A stretch of 64,000 nt of DNA from Owenia fusiformis (lineage: Eukaryota; Annelida; Polychaeta; Sabellida; Oweniidae), in NCBI GenBank assembly GCA_903813345.2, contig CAIIXF020000004.1:25853985-25917984 (forward strand), written 5' to 3'. The translations under genes and the position numbers were made by a program. The notes under the pieces are model-generated. The model had not been told where the DNA came from. It was given only the letters and a program-made list of their open reading frames with translations, and did no database searches. Of this stretch, positions 22,266 through 32,100 are shown piece after piece (positions within the stretch are counted from its first letter, which is position 1; each line of letters starts with the position of its first letter).

Positions 22266-24486
22266 GATACAACGGAACGTTTTAGAAGTACAGATTCTAA
22301 CCGTTTTTTGAAGTCCTTTAACAAGTAAGGTCGTCTGAACTATTTGTTCGTTAATATGTTCATTTTCTTAAATATATTAGTTATGATCACTCAATCACTC
22401 GATTAACGGTATGCTATGAAAACTATTTTTAATGTTTTTTAACTGATGCATTCACTGCTTTATTTTCTTGCATTTTAAAAATATTTTCTTGCGAAATTGC
22501 GTTTTGGAATTTCTGCTGGAGAGATGTTTCTCTGTAAACACAAATTTCTATCAACAATTCACAAACTCTGATGGTACATTGTGTTCTCGAATAACACATC
22601 TATGAAAATGTTCGAGCTTTGTGACGGACCCGATGCAGAAAACGTTATCCTCCATTTTAAAGGGAGTTTTACCACACATGAGGAACACTTCCGAACACTC
22701 ACAACTACTCCCATTAAAGACATGCGTCGAAATCTGATTACGCACGATCATTTCGTTTTGCCATTTGATTTAATCCTGGCTGCCTGTGCTATTCCGCCAA
22801 GGTTAAAAAGCGAGGGACTAAATGAATAAATTACAGCTTCATTTAAACCAAAAATTCCAAACCGCAGGCATTTTAAAATTCCGACTAGATTGTGTTCCTT
22901 GGTACAAAATTATAATATGTAACTTAATGTATGACATTTAGGACATGTTTTTAAAAATAGAAAACATCTTACAGAATGAGAATAGCCAACCTCCTTTATT
23001 TCGTAACATTACGTCAAAGTAACTAGAAATAGTTGTGAAACAATAAATACGAGCGTTTAATTTCAGTAGTACACTCGCCTCCGCAAAACTAGCAACCTTT
23101 AGCCCCTTGTTAGAGCCTTTCATGTTTGAATTGTGAAGAGAAAAAAATATTTGTAGGGCTGCAGATGTCAAATTCCTCACTTTTCCAAGTTTACGCCATT
23201 TACAATAAGTGGGAAATTGCCACAAATCATGTAACGTACAGAATATGCATCCATCCGAAGTTCTAACAAATATATAATTTAAATAATAAGTTAATAAAGA
23301 GAAAATTGATTTTAACTTTATGGAACACAATATTGATATCTTCTTCGAAAATATTCGGACAGTTCGGAGGTGCAGAAAATAAAGGAACTCGTTGGGGAGT
23401 TAAGGCTGTCAAACCTAAAGAGGGTTGTATGATATTGAAAAATAATGTATCCTTTTAAAAACAAATGTTAAAATAAATTATAGAAAATGTGTCCATTCGC
23501 CTGTACTTTTTTCAAAATACCCGTTTATTTGTAATTGTCTGTTCGGCTAATAACCCGATGATCGGATCTAGTACAGAGGCCAATAATTTATTCATCGGTT
23601 TGCCCCTCTTGATTTTATCAGGGCCGCCCAGTAGATTATACGTCAGTGGGTCATCTTTACTGGAACCAGACGATATTCTTGACCGACGCATGAGAGAAAT
23701 CATAATATGTATACTTTTGCAAATGCGGCGTTCCCTTTTTGCTTTTGCAAATGTTGAAAATTGAATGTGATTGTAACCCCGGGAGTGTAACATTGATCAG
23801 AGGTTTTCGATCCCTTAAAATAATGCATTGGACCACAATTTCATTCGTACCTTATTCACAGAATCGATGGTACAGCTATAGTAACACCAAGTAGTAACAC
23901 TACGTTATTTCTAAAGGATAAATGTCAAATATTACATTTTTTTGCGAGACCTCATCGGGACCTCATCAACTTTGAATAGATGTTTCATTTTTCCCCCTTG
24001 GAGCCCCTGGGTTTGAGACCAATCATAATACATTGTACATCTTCTAAATTACCGCTAGTGACAAATTGAATGATTGTATTTTAATCTTCACTTTTTACAA
24101 ATATTACATACATTCCTCATGTTACAACAAAGATATATAAAACTGTTTTATATGTCTGGTTACAAAGACAATAGAATATGATGCAGTTTCATGTTACCAG
24201 GTTTATCAATCATATAGTCACTTCACATGTAATAACGTATTTCTCATTTATCCATCAACCAAAATATTGCTGGGTAGTACAGATGATTTTGATTGCTGTT
24301 AGCTAACCGTTGGACGCACAAATTAGCTCGATTACAATTTCTTTGATATCGAATTGAGCTGCATATATGCCAAAACTAATTAGGTGCATTCCCAAGTAGA
24401 AATTCACCAATCAGAAAACGTATATATTTGAAGTAAGACATGCATGATGGGATTGAAAAGGGCGCCGTTTGTTGATTATACTACTC
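22266..24486. other. Gene-free stretch with weak ORFs only
   Basis: Overlapping sense/antisense frames at 22551-22829 and 23489-23793 are up to 93 codons, without domain signature or splice context. They are too weak to call. Remaining sequence is AT-rich without visible repeats or exons. Confidence 0.4.
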
Positions 24487-24605
24487 ACCTATAGTAACAT
24501 TCCCGGGGAAAATCCTCCCGGGGACAGATTAATGTTCCCTCTATTGACCAAACTAGGTACTACACTTCACTCCACCTTTTGAAAATAACTAACTCATATA
24601 TATAT
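24487..24605. repeat. Inverted copy of block B
   Basis: Reverse complement relative of 14440-14563, including the GC hairpin (CCCGGGGAAAATCCTCCCGG) and the ATAACTAACTCATATAT end, followed by an (AT)n run at 24597-24612. Confidence 0.65.
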
Positions 24606-24822
24606 ATATATAATGACTATGAAAATCAGTTAAAATCTATTTTATAAATGTATCGATATCTAGGCTCTAGGCTGTAAGTTGAAATATCTGTGAATGAGAC
24701 TAGGTAGTTTGTGAAAACAGAAACCCTAGAGCCTGGAAGATTCTGATTGGTTACTGATGTTAGAAGTTTAAAAGGTTAAATATTGCATCACCACACAAAT
24801 ATCCTAATGAAGCATTAGGGTC

Positions 24823-25000
24823 ATTTATGTGATAGATTCATATTAAGAAAAGAAGAAGTAAGGCAGATGTGGGCAATAAAATATTACAAATTTTATTGAA
24901 TTACGTAATGTTACATAATAGTTACAATAAAATAATTTTTGGTTGGGGCAAAAATGCCCACGGAATGCTATATAAAGATAGCATGAACGCCCCAACCGAA
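24823..25000. repeat. Block A copy with terminal hairpin, at the 3' side of the Ngaro-type element
   Basis: 24823-24959 matches 14214-14354. The next bases complete a nested hairpin: GGTTGGGGC at ~24940 pairs with GCCCCAACC at ~24989, and ATGCTAT pairs with ATAGCAT inside it. Given its position ~680 bp beyond the recombinase gene it could be the terminal region of the retroelement. The split direct repeats expected for Ngaro were not found by eye. Confidence 0.5.
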
Positions 25001-25675
25001 GGCCTTAAGCACCACCCCCTCTCAAAATCAGAAGGACAGATACCATTATCAGTGTGACTTATCTTAAAGTAATTACTTTAATGATGTCCATTAATTCCTG
25101 GTGTGCCTGTTACATGTACAGAGCACTTAAAGATGATTGAGCGTAGCATCCCAATGATATGCTACTGTGATCAAGAGATAGTCAAGTGGAATGCCATTAC
25201 TTGTAATTAACCATGGAGGTCGTGAGAAATTAAAGATAGCAGATAAGACACACTGAGGGCAATAAATTGAATTAATGAAATCTCTAATGTTACCCTACTT
25301 ACACCATAGGCTTAAAATTGTAGTACTTGCTGGCATTATTGTATGAATGATGATTACCTTAATAATAGTTTAATAACAAGATTGGTAGATAATCATAAAT
25401 GGTAACAGCTTTGCCAGTTTCATCTTGTAAAGCAAGGTGATCTATAGACTATCACAAATGATAAATCCATCTAAAAAATTTAATGTTCATTGAAGTGCTT
25501 TGCTATATATATGTATGATTTATACAGTACACAAGTTTAAAAATGTAATGATAACATGCATGAGTAGTGTATAATATGAGGATAGGTACAAATACCCAAT
25601 CCTCCAAATGTTATGTAATACTGAGTATATACTACTGATCTAGGTTAGAGCTATCAAGTGGCACCACCGTCTGAG
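25001..25675. other. Probable 3' untranslated region of the Ngaro-type element
   Basis: AT-rich sequence between the terminal-like hairpin and the recombinase stop. No ORF. The segment near 25250-25320 (GAGGGCAATAAATTGAATTA) weakly resembles block A (GTGGGCAATAAA...TTGAATTA), possibly a diverged second copy. Confidence 0.4.
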
Positions 25676-26448
25676 TTATATATTGAATTTTTGAATTCTA
25701 ATGTATTTTTTCACAGCACTTGATTTCCATCGACCCATTTGTGTAACAATATCTTGGCTCACACCTTCTGATATAAGTTGTGTAGCATGACCAATGCGTA
25801 AACTGTGCGAATTATATTTTTTAGGATCAATACTAGCAGCTTCAAGTGAACTTTTTAAGTATTTTACAAATAAAGACCTACAAATAGGTACTTTATGTTC
25901 GTCCAAGAATAACGGGCCTTGCTGGCCCCCCCTAAGCTTAAGATAATGTACCATGGCTGAGTATGGGCAATATTTTGATCCCCTTATGGGTGATATCAAT
26001 ATGTTGAAGGGCTGGGTTGGATTGTTATGCTTGCAGTTGGACATTTTGATACAAACACCTGCATTTGAGATGGATATATCGGAAAATTGTATTGTATTAA
26101 TGTTATCTTTGTGCCATGTGACTTCCCCAACTCTTAGAAAAGCACCATATGTGAAGAGAAAGAGAGCAGTGGTCATAATTGCTATATAGTTGTTAGCATA
26201 AATCACCGGTATAATGTCAATAAGTTTCTTAAGAATGTTCAAAGTAATTGGAAGCCTACCATCATTAGAAGGCCCTCCCATTAACTGTGCTCCCTTCTGG
26301 AGCTTTCTAATGATGAAGCAGTCTGCTGGGTCTGGGACATCGCATATCTTATGTAAGAAAGATAAACCTGAGACATATGTGTTGATGGATGAGCCAGAGT
26401 AGTTCAGGAGAGATAGATAGGCAATGAACTGTGATAGCTGTTGGTCGA
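25676..26448 (-). pseudogene. Tyrosine recombinase domain of Ngaro-type retrotransposon
   Basis: The 201-codon frame 26281-25676 carries the catalytic pattern of tyrosine recombinases: FLRVGE (Arg I), HSLRIGHAT (His-x-x-Arg) and SAVKKYIR (Tyr nucleophile). It is open upstream to about 26448, where the core-binding segment QLSQFIAYLSLLNYSGSS joins, out of frame, the end of the RT-RNase H frame. In this retroelement class the recombinase integrates the circular cDNA in place of a DDE integrase. All catalytic residues are present, but a frame shift near 26440-26450 separates it from the polymerase. Confidence 0.85.
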
Positions 26449-28374
26449 AATGGGGAACTGAACACCCTTTACTGTGCTGTTACTGTGGGAACAGAACTTC
26501 TTATATAATGTCCAAGCTCTGAGATAGTTTTCTTTTGACTTTGTGGTGAGACTTTTAGACATCAGTTGTGTAATTCTTGCAGTAATGTCAGATTTGGAGA
26601 AATCTTGGTGGGCGAACTTTCGAGCCAGGGTGCCAATGCTTTGGCTTTTTTTTACCTGCAAGCGTGATAATTGATCAGAGATAATGTTATGTTTACCACA
26701 AATATGCTTAGCTTTGAAAAGTATGTTATGTTTTAAACAAGAAAGGACAAGTTGTCTCAGTATTTTGAGAGATGTTGTATTCCTTGTTGTGGCTGTGTTA
26801 ATGATGTCTACTACACCCTGGTTATCACAGTGAAATATGATCTTGTGGTTTGCAAGGGCAGATCCCCATGTGTGTATAGCAACATAAATGGGAAAAAGTT
26901 CTTTTGAAGATATGTCCCAGTGTCTTGACTGTTCATCCCATGGAATGATGAAGTACTTTGAACCTAGGACACCTGCACAAGCGTGAGAACCACTAGCATC
27001 CGAGTAGAAATTGATTTTTTCTGAGTTGACCCATTCCTGGTGTAAGAACATGGAAATACCATTGTGATTTTTCAAGAACAATTTCCAGATCATAAGATCT
27101 TCTTTGACCACATCAGGAATATTTATGACAAAATTGGAATTTTTTGATCTGATCAACCCTTTTGTGAGATTGTACATTTTACGGATAAATGTTCGACCAG
27201 GGGCAATGACTTTGCAGGAAAAGTTCAATAGACCTAGCAATGACTCCAGTTCTTTAAGGGTTATTGTTGTTGCATCATAGTACTTGTCAATTTTGATTTT
27301 GAGTAATTCTAACTTTTCCTGTGGCAGTCTTGCTTCCATTTTAATTGTGTCCAATTCTATACCATACACAATTTGACATGTTTTTGGCTTGCATGTTTTT
27401 GAGTCTTTGATTGGAAGACCAATATTTTTTGCTACTTTGAGAAAAGTTTCGAGATTTTTGTTGCAGGTTCCATATGTCTTGCCAATGAAAACGAAATCAT
27501 CGAGATAGTGAGAGGTGTCTTGTATTCCAAAGGAAATGTTCAATATTTTCTCGAGATTGGAGCTAAATCTCTCAAAAATTTGGCTGGAAGAAGCGCAACC
27601 TTGTGGCAAAACTGTATCATAATAATACATATCATTCCATGAAAAACCTAACAGGTGATGGTCCTCTTTACAAATAGGAATAATTCGGTAAGCATTTTCG
27701 ACGTCAGATTTTGAAATAAAAGAACCCCTCCCATTTTTTGGGATTAAATGGATAACTTTGTCTATGGAGTCATAGTGAACTGATGAAGCATGTTCGGAGA
27801 TACCGGCATTCACTGAGTTGGATTGCCTACTGGGGAAACTTAGGTCATGTATTACTCTGAATTTACCATGTTCTTTCTTTGGAATCAGGCCAAGAGGTGA
27901 AGATCTAAAATTTTTCAAGGGAGGATTTGAGAATGGTCCAATAATTCTATTAGCGCTTAATTCTTTGTCTAGATATGCTTCAATGACCTTTGGGGACTTG
28001 TTAACTGAATTATGGTTGTATGTGATTGAGGATTCTATATTCCTGGGGCCCTCATATTGTAATTGGAAACCGACTGTAAAACCATTTTTCAGAAAATTTT
28101 GTTCAGATTCATTTAGGCATTGCATAATTGCTCCCAAGGATCTCACATTAATCGGTGTTATGATTTTGTGTGTCTGTGCACTTGAAAGCAGACATTGGGG
28201 ATGTGTGTGTTTCTCTTTTGCATTTAAAGCATAGATGTTTGAATTTGCAGGAGGAGTTTTTTGTACATTTTCCAAATTTTTGGAATGAGAAACAGTATCC
28301 CTTTGGGATGGTGGATTGTTTGTTACCGGAGTATTTTTTGTCTGGTTTTTGGTTGACTGGCTTTTGGGTTTCAA
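26404..28374 (-). CDS. pol: Ngaro-type retrotransposon reverse transcriptase-RNase H
   Basis: 656 codons. RT spans about residues 155-345, with SPLGLIPKK, FISKSDVENAYR (first catalytic Asp at about 224), LPQGCASS and YLDDF (290-294). RNase H spans about 455-575 with the acid set SDAS (459), KEL (Glu 493), DNQ (517) and SDQLSRL (567). The C-terminal part (~580-640) is the start of the recombinase core-binding domain, which then continues in another frame. No methyltransferase domain is seen. The RT resembles Ngaro elements rather than DIRS1. The N-terminal ~75 residues overlap the gag frame, so the true start may be internal or use frameshifting. Confidence 0.88.
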   Translation of the reverse strand: MKPKSQSTKNQTKNTPVTNNPPSQRDTVSHSKNLENVQKTPPANSNIYALNAKEKHTHPQCLLSSAQTHKIITPINVRSLGAIMQCLNESEQNFLKNGFTVGFQLQYEGPRNIESSITYNHNSVNKSPKVIEAYLDKELSANRIIGPFSNPPLKNFRSSPLGLIPKKEHGKFRVIHDLSFPSRQSNSVNAGISEHASSVHYDSIDKVIHLIPKNGRGSFISKSDVENAYRIIPICKEDHHLLGFSWNDMYYYDTVLPQGCASSSQIFERFSSNLEKILNISFGIQDTSHYLDDFVFIGKTYGTCNKNLETFLKVAKNIGLPIKDSKTCKPKTCQIVYGIELDTIKMEARLPQEKLELLKIKIDKYYDATTITLKELESLLGLLNFSCKVIAPGRTFIRKMYNLTKGLIRSKNSNFVINIPDVVKEDLMIWKLFLKNHNGISMFLHQEWVNSEKINFYSDASGSHACAGVLGSKYFIIPWDEQSRHWDISSKELFPIYVAIHTWGSALANHKIIFHCDNQGVVDIINTATTRNTTSLKILRQLVLSCLKHNILFKAKHICGKHNIISDQLSRLQVKKSQSIGTLARKFAHQDFSKSDITARITQLMSKSLTTKSKENYLRAWTLYKKFCSHSNSTVKGVQFPISTNSYHSSLPIYLS

Positions 28375-29143
28375 GAAAGGGCTGCCCTAGGCGTAGTGAA
28401 GCTTTTGAGAAAAGTTCAGTGTTGAAGTGGTCCCATTGAAAATTCATTTGCTTCTTGTTGAGTCTAAAGTTTTCATCATAGAGCTTAGCTGTTTGAAAGT
28501 TTCCGTATTGGGCCATTTCTCTAATATCTTCATCATATTTCAATAGCTTGGTGACCTCATTTTTGTGTGCTTGGCAATAAATTGATGTGTAAATGTGAAA
28601 AGCAGTTGTCCAATTGTTTATATTGTATATCAGGTTCTTTACCTTTGGGGGGTTAACAAGATCGCTTATAGCTTGACTTAGGGGGTTAACTAGTTTTGGT
28701 CTTAAATCTTGAGTGGCTGTTAATAGTTGGTTGAAATCTACATAGGCGTTTGAGACAATTTGTTTTTTAATTTTTTCTTCAATTCTGGATGTTAGGGGAA
28801 TTCCTGCCCCTGTTAATGGAATAATATTTGGTGGTGCCAAATGATAGGACTCACCCGCACTGGCCTCTTCTGTGGGAGCCTTCAGGAAGTTCTCTATAAT
28901 CTCTCCCATGTTTGAATCTGGCGGAGAAGCTGAAGTTGAAGGCGACGGTTCCTGCTCTTGCCTGAGCTTTTTGAACAAAGACTCCACAATTGCATCCCTG
29001 TCAGCTTCACTCAGACTTCCTGATTGTTTTCTCTTTTCCCCCCTATTTTGAGTGGCAGGTTCAGAGGCTGTATCCCCTTGCACTATGGTTGACCTATTTG
29101 CACTTCTTAGTTTTGGCATTGTAGACCGGGTGCTTTTCTGCAA
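28148..29143 (-). CDS. gag: Ngaro-type gag-like protein with CCCH/CCHC zinc finger
   Basis: 331 codons, upstream of and overlapping pol by ~227 bp in a different frame, as expected for gag. The N-terminus is polar and Ser/Glu-rich with a basic patch (GEKRKQSG). A central helical region includes WTTAFHIYTSIYCQAHKNEV. The C-terminus (about 283-325) has CFSFQKFGKCTKNSSCKFKH followed by CFKCKRETH, a zinc-finger array likely to bind RNA. The frame is intact. Its start lies only ~15 bp from the edge of the giant inverted repeat at 29158. Confidence 0.75.
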   Translation of the reverse strand: MQKSTRSTMPKLRSANRSTIVQGDTASEPATQNRGEKRKQSGSLSEADRDAIVESLFKKLRQEQEPSPSTSASPPDSNMGEIIENFLKAPTEEASAGESYHLAPPNIIPLTGAGIPLTSRIEEKIKKQIVSNAYVDFNQLLTATQDLRPKLVNPLSQAISDLVNPPKVKNLIYNINNWTTAFHIYTSIYCQAHKNEVTKLLKYDEDIREMAQYGNFQTAKLYDENFRLNKKQMNFQWDHFNTELFSKASLRLGQPFLETQKPVNQKPDKKYSGNKQSTIPKGYCFSFQKFGKCTKNSSCKFKHLCFKCKRETHTSPMSAFKCTDTQNHNTD

Positions 29144-29157
29144 AAGGTCTCTCTGTA

Positions 29158-32100
29158 AAATGTGGTAGGCGTTTAGTGTTAAAAGTGTTCTGACAAGTGT
29201 TTCTTATGTAACTTTTTATGCTAAATCCAAAAAACCATGTTGGCAAGCTGAAATATGATTATTTAACCCTTAAAATACCATGTTAGTCCCCCTACCCCCC
29301 AAATTCACCCCTATCAGGGGGAAAAAATTCTTCAACCTAAAATAACTTTAATATTATGGTTTTTGTAAGTGAAATACATGGACATTGTATAAAATAAACA
29401 TTTGAAGTATGAATGATACGGATTACCCTTAAGAAATTTGAATAAAAGCAAAAAGTATGTACCCCAGGGGGCAAATTTATGACCCATTTTTTACTTTTCG
29501 TGTCATAACATTTTTATTAGACAATGATGGATGCTAAAAAAATCCATGTAAAAGGCATAATACCTGGTCTACTAATCCTGCAAGAATCAAAGTAATTCCT
29601 TTGATAATTGCCTCGAAAAAAATTAGTGAATTTAAGAAAAAATGACATTTTAGCTGGGACTGATTTTATGTGTGACTATAACTGACCCCTATTGCTTTAA
29701 CATTTATCCCTCTGTGTTCATATATTTAGCATTTTAGAATAAATCTTAAATATAAAACTTATTTTAGCAAAGTTTTAGGAAGATTTAAGCTTTTTATCAT
29801 GTTCAACTATTAAAAATTCATGAAATATGATGTCTAAAATTGATAAGTTATACGTATACCCTTGGAAGACCCTTATAATTTCTTATTTATGAACATATTT
29901 GTACCAATATTAGTTTTCTAGCTTAGAGAAATGATGTATGATATATCCTGGCTTTGCTTTCTGGTGGATTGAACAATCTTTTAAGTGTTATCATTGAAAA
30001 TTCATTCTTAAATCATAGGTCTGCAATCGATTAAATTCATGTATACCATTAGTATCATTCTACTGGTATGAGCATAATTGAACAAGCTATGATTTCATAG
30101 ATTAGTTGTTTGATGTATGACATATTCCAAGCTGATTTTCTGGTGATTTTAACCATCTAAGAGGCTTTAAATCATTGAAAATCATTACAAATAAAGGCCT
30201 AAACGGACAGTATTAAGGTAGACTATTAGAACACCCTTATTAATTCCAGGCTTAGAGTATATTGGTACCTACTACTGTCTCATAGCTCGGAGGTTTGATA
30301 TATGACATATTCTGACTAGTTTTTCTGCAGATTTGAACCACCTAACAGGTCTAATCATTGAATATACTTAATATACTAGGTCTAAAATTGAAGTATTCAA
30401 TAGAACCCTCTATGATATATTCAAAAAAGATTCAGAATGACATAAACCTCAACACTGGATCTGAATCAGAATTACAATTCTTCATAGAGCTGAACTAGGA
30501 AGACAAGGCTAATTTCATTCTTAGCAGCCTGACAATTGCATGACGTGAGAGCAAAAGTACCAATGATTCATACAAATCTTCATTTTATGGAGTTTTCTTC
30601 CCTGAACAATGTTTAGTCATATTAAACACCCCCCCCCACTGTCCCCATTAACCTTTCTGTGTTACTCTTGGAGTTAAGGCAGAAATTCTTGACAAATGGC
30701 GTATACTCACTTTGACAACATTTTGAATTAGTGGGATGTTTCAGTTAATGAGAGTTTTTGCAGAGTAGCAATTTTTGAAATTTAAATCCAATAGGACCAT
30801 ATAAGGGAAATTCAAAAAAGATTCAGAATGACATTAACCACAACATTGGATCTGGAAATCAAATAAAGCAACTGATTGATGTGATCTCGGATGACTCTTG
30901 TAAATCAGAATTACAATCCTTCATAGAGCTGAACAAGGAAGACAAGGATTACTTTTCATTCTGGTAGTAATACATGGACATGGTCCAAATCTTGATACGC
31001 TTCACCATAGCCCAAAGAAAGGGAAATTGGGAGCTTCATCTCAATGTATTTCAATGCATGATCCCCTTTTTCATGAGATATGACCACCAAAAGTATGCAA
31101 GATGGGGCACAGTACACTTCACTGCTGAAGTTTTGCTTCCTTGAAGACTGTAGCCAAATCCTCAGATGTAGATGCAATTGATGCTAATTTGTAAGAAGGA
31201 TCATATATTGGAAATATTACGGTTGGCATTTCAATACCATTTGTTAAACAGTTAAGGAGTAGAGTACATTTGAGTTGGCTTGAATGTTTCATTCGTCAAT
31301 GAGAGGGCTATTGGAAAATACATCAGCTCATGGTTCATGATTTCATTGATGCCCACAGGTCTGTGGTTAGCTTCATATGCAGTGATAAGATTCTGCAAAA
31401 CATTCCTGTCTGCCTTAACAACTTTCTGCTCGTTTATATTGGGATTAGGCATATAATTTAAAAAATGTTGGTGCTTGCTCAGTAGATCAAGAAATGTTGT
31501 GTCTTTCATTTGACCCTGTTGGTATCAACCTCTAAGACACAAAGACATCCAGTTGTAGTTGGCCAAACTGTCGAGCCTGTTGATTGTTTCTGTGAGTACA
31601 TCTTTTGTGCATATACTTTGGAGATTAAGTAATGTATCTTCTGAAAACATGCCAAACTTCAGCAGCATGTCACATATTTTATCTTCTTCCAGAGACTGAA
31701 TACTCTATCTTTTATGAGTACTAGTATCTACAACTATTTTTGATGTTATGAGTATTGGCTATCAATTTTTCTTCAACATGTATTGTAATGACTTCAGTAT
31801 GAATGAAATGTCCTTTGGTGTTCTGGTCCTGGATTGTGATATTGGTTCTCGATTGGAGGGGGGAGGGGATGTTAGACATTGTTTCTTTTCACGTTAGATT
31901 ATGGTTTTGTGATATATAGGGTCTACTTTTCTTATGACAGATTTGCACTTGCGGTTTGCTTTTCTTGTTGAGTTTCTTTAATGTTTTAGTCACCCTTCCC
32001 TTTGGCATTTGTGCTTATATATCCATAGATTCTTGTTTTGATTTGCAAATTACCACCCCCCCCCTCTATGGAATCTCAAAACACAAGTCCAAACATCATT

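Noticed and set aside
22551-22829. Sense/antisense ORF pair of up to 82 codons
   Set aside because: No recognisable domain, no splice-site framework and both strands open equally; cannot be supported as a gene.
23489-23793. Sense/antisense ORF pair of ~92 codons
   Set aside because: Same reasons; the minus frame looks slightly protein-like but matches no family I know.
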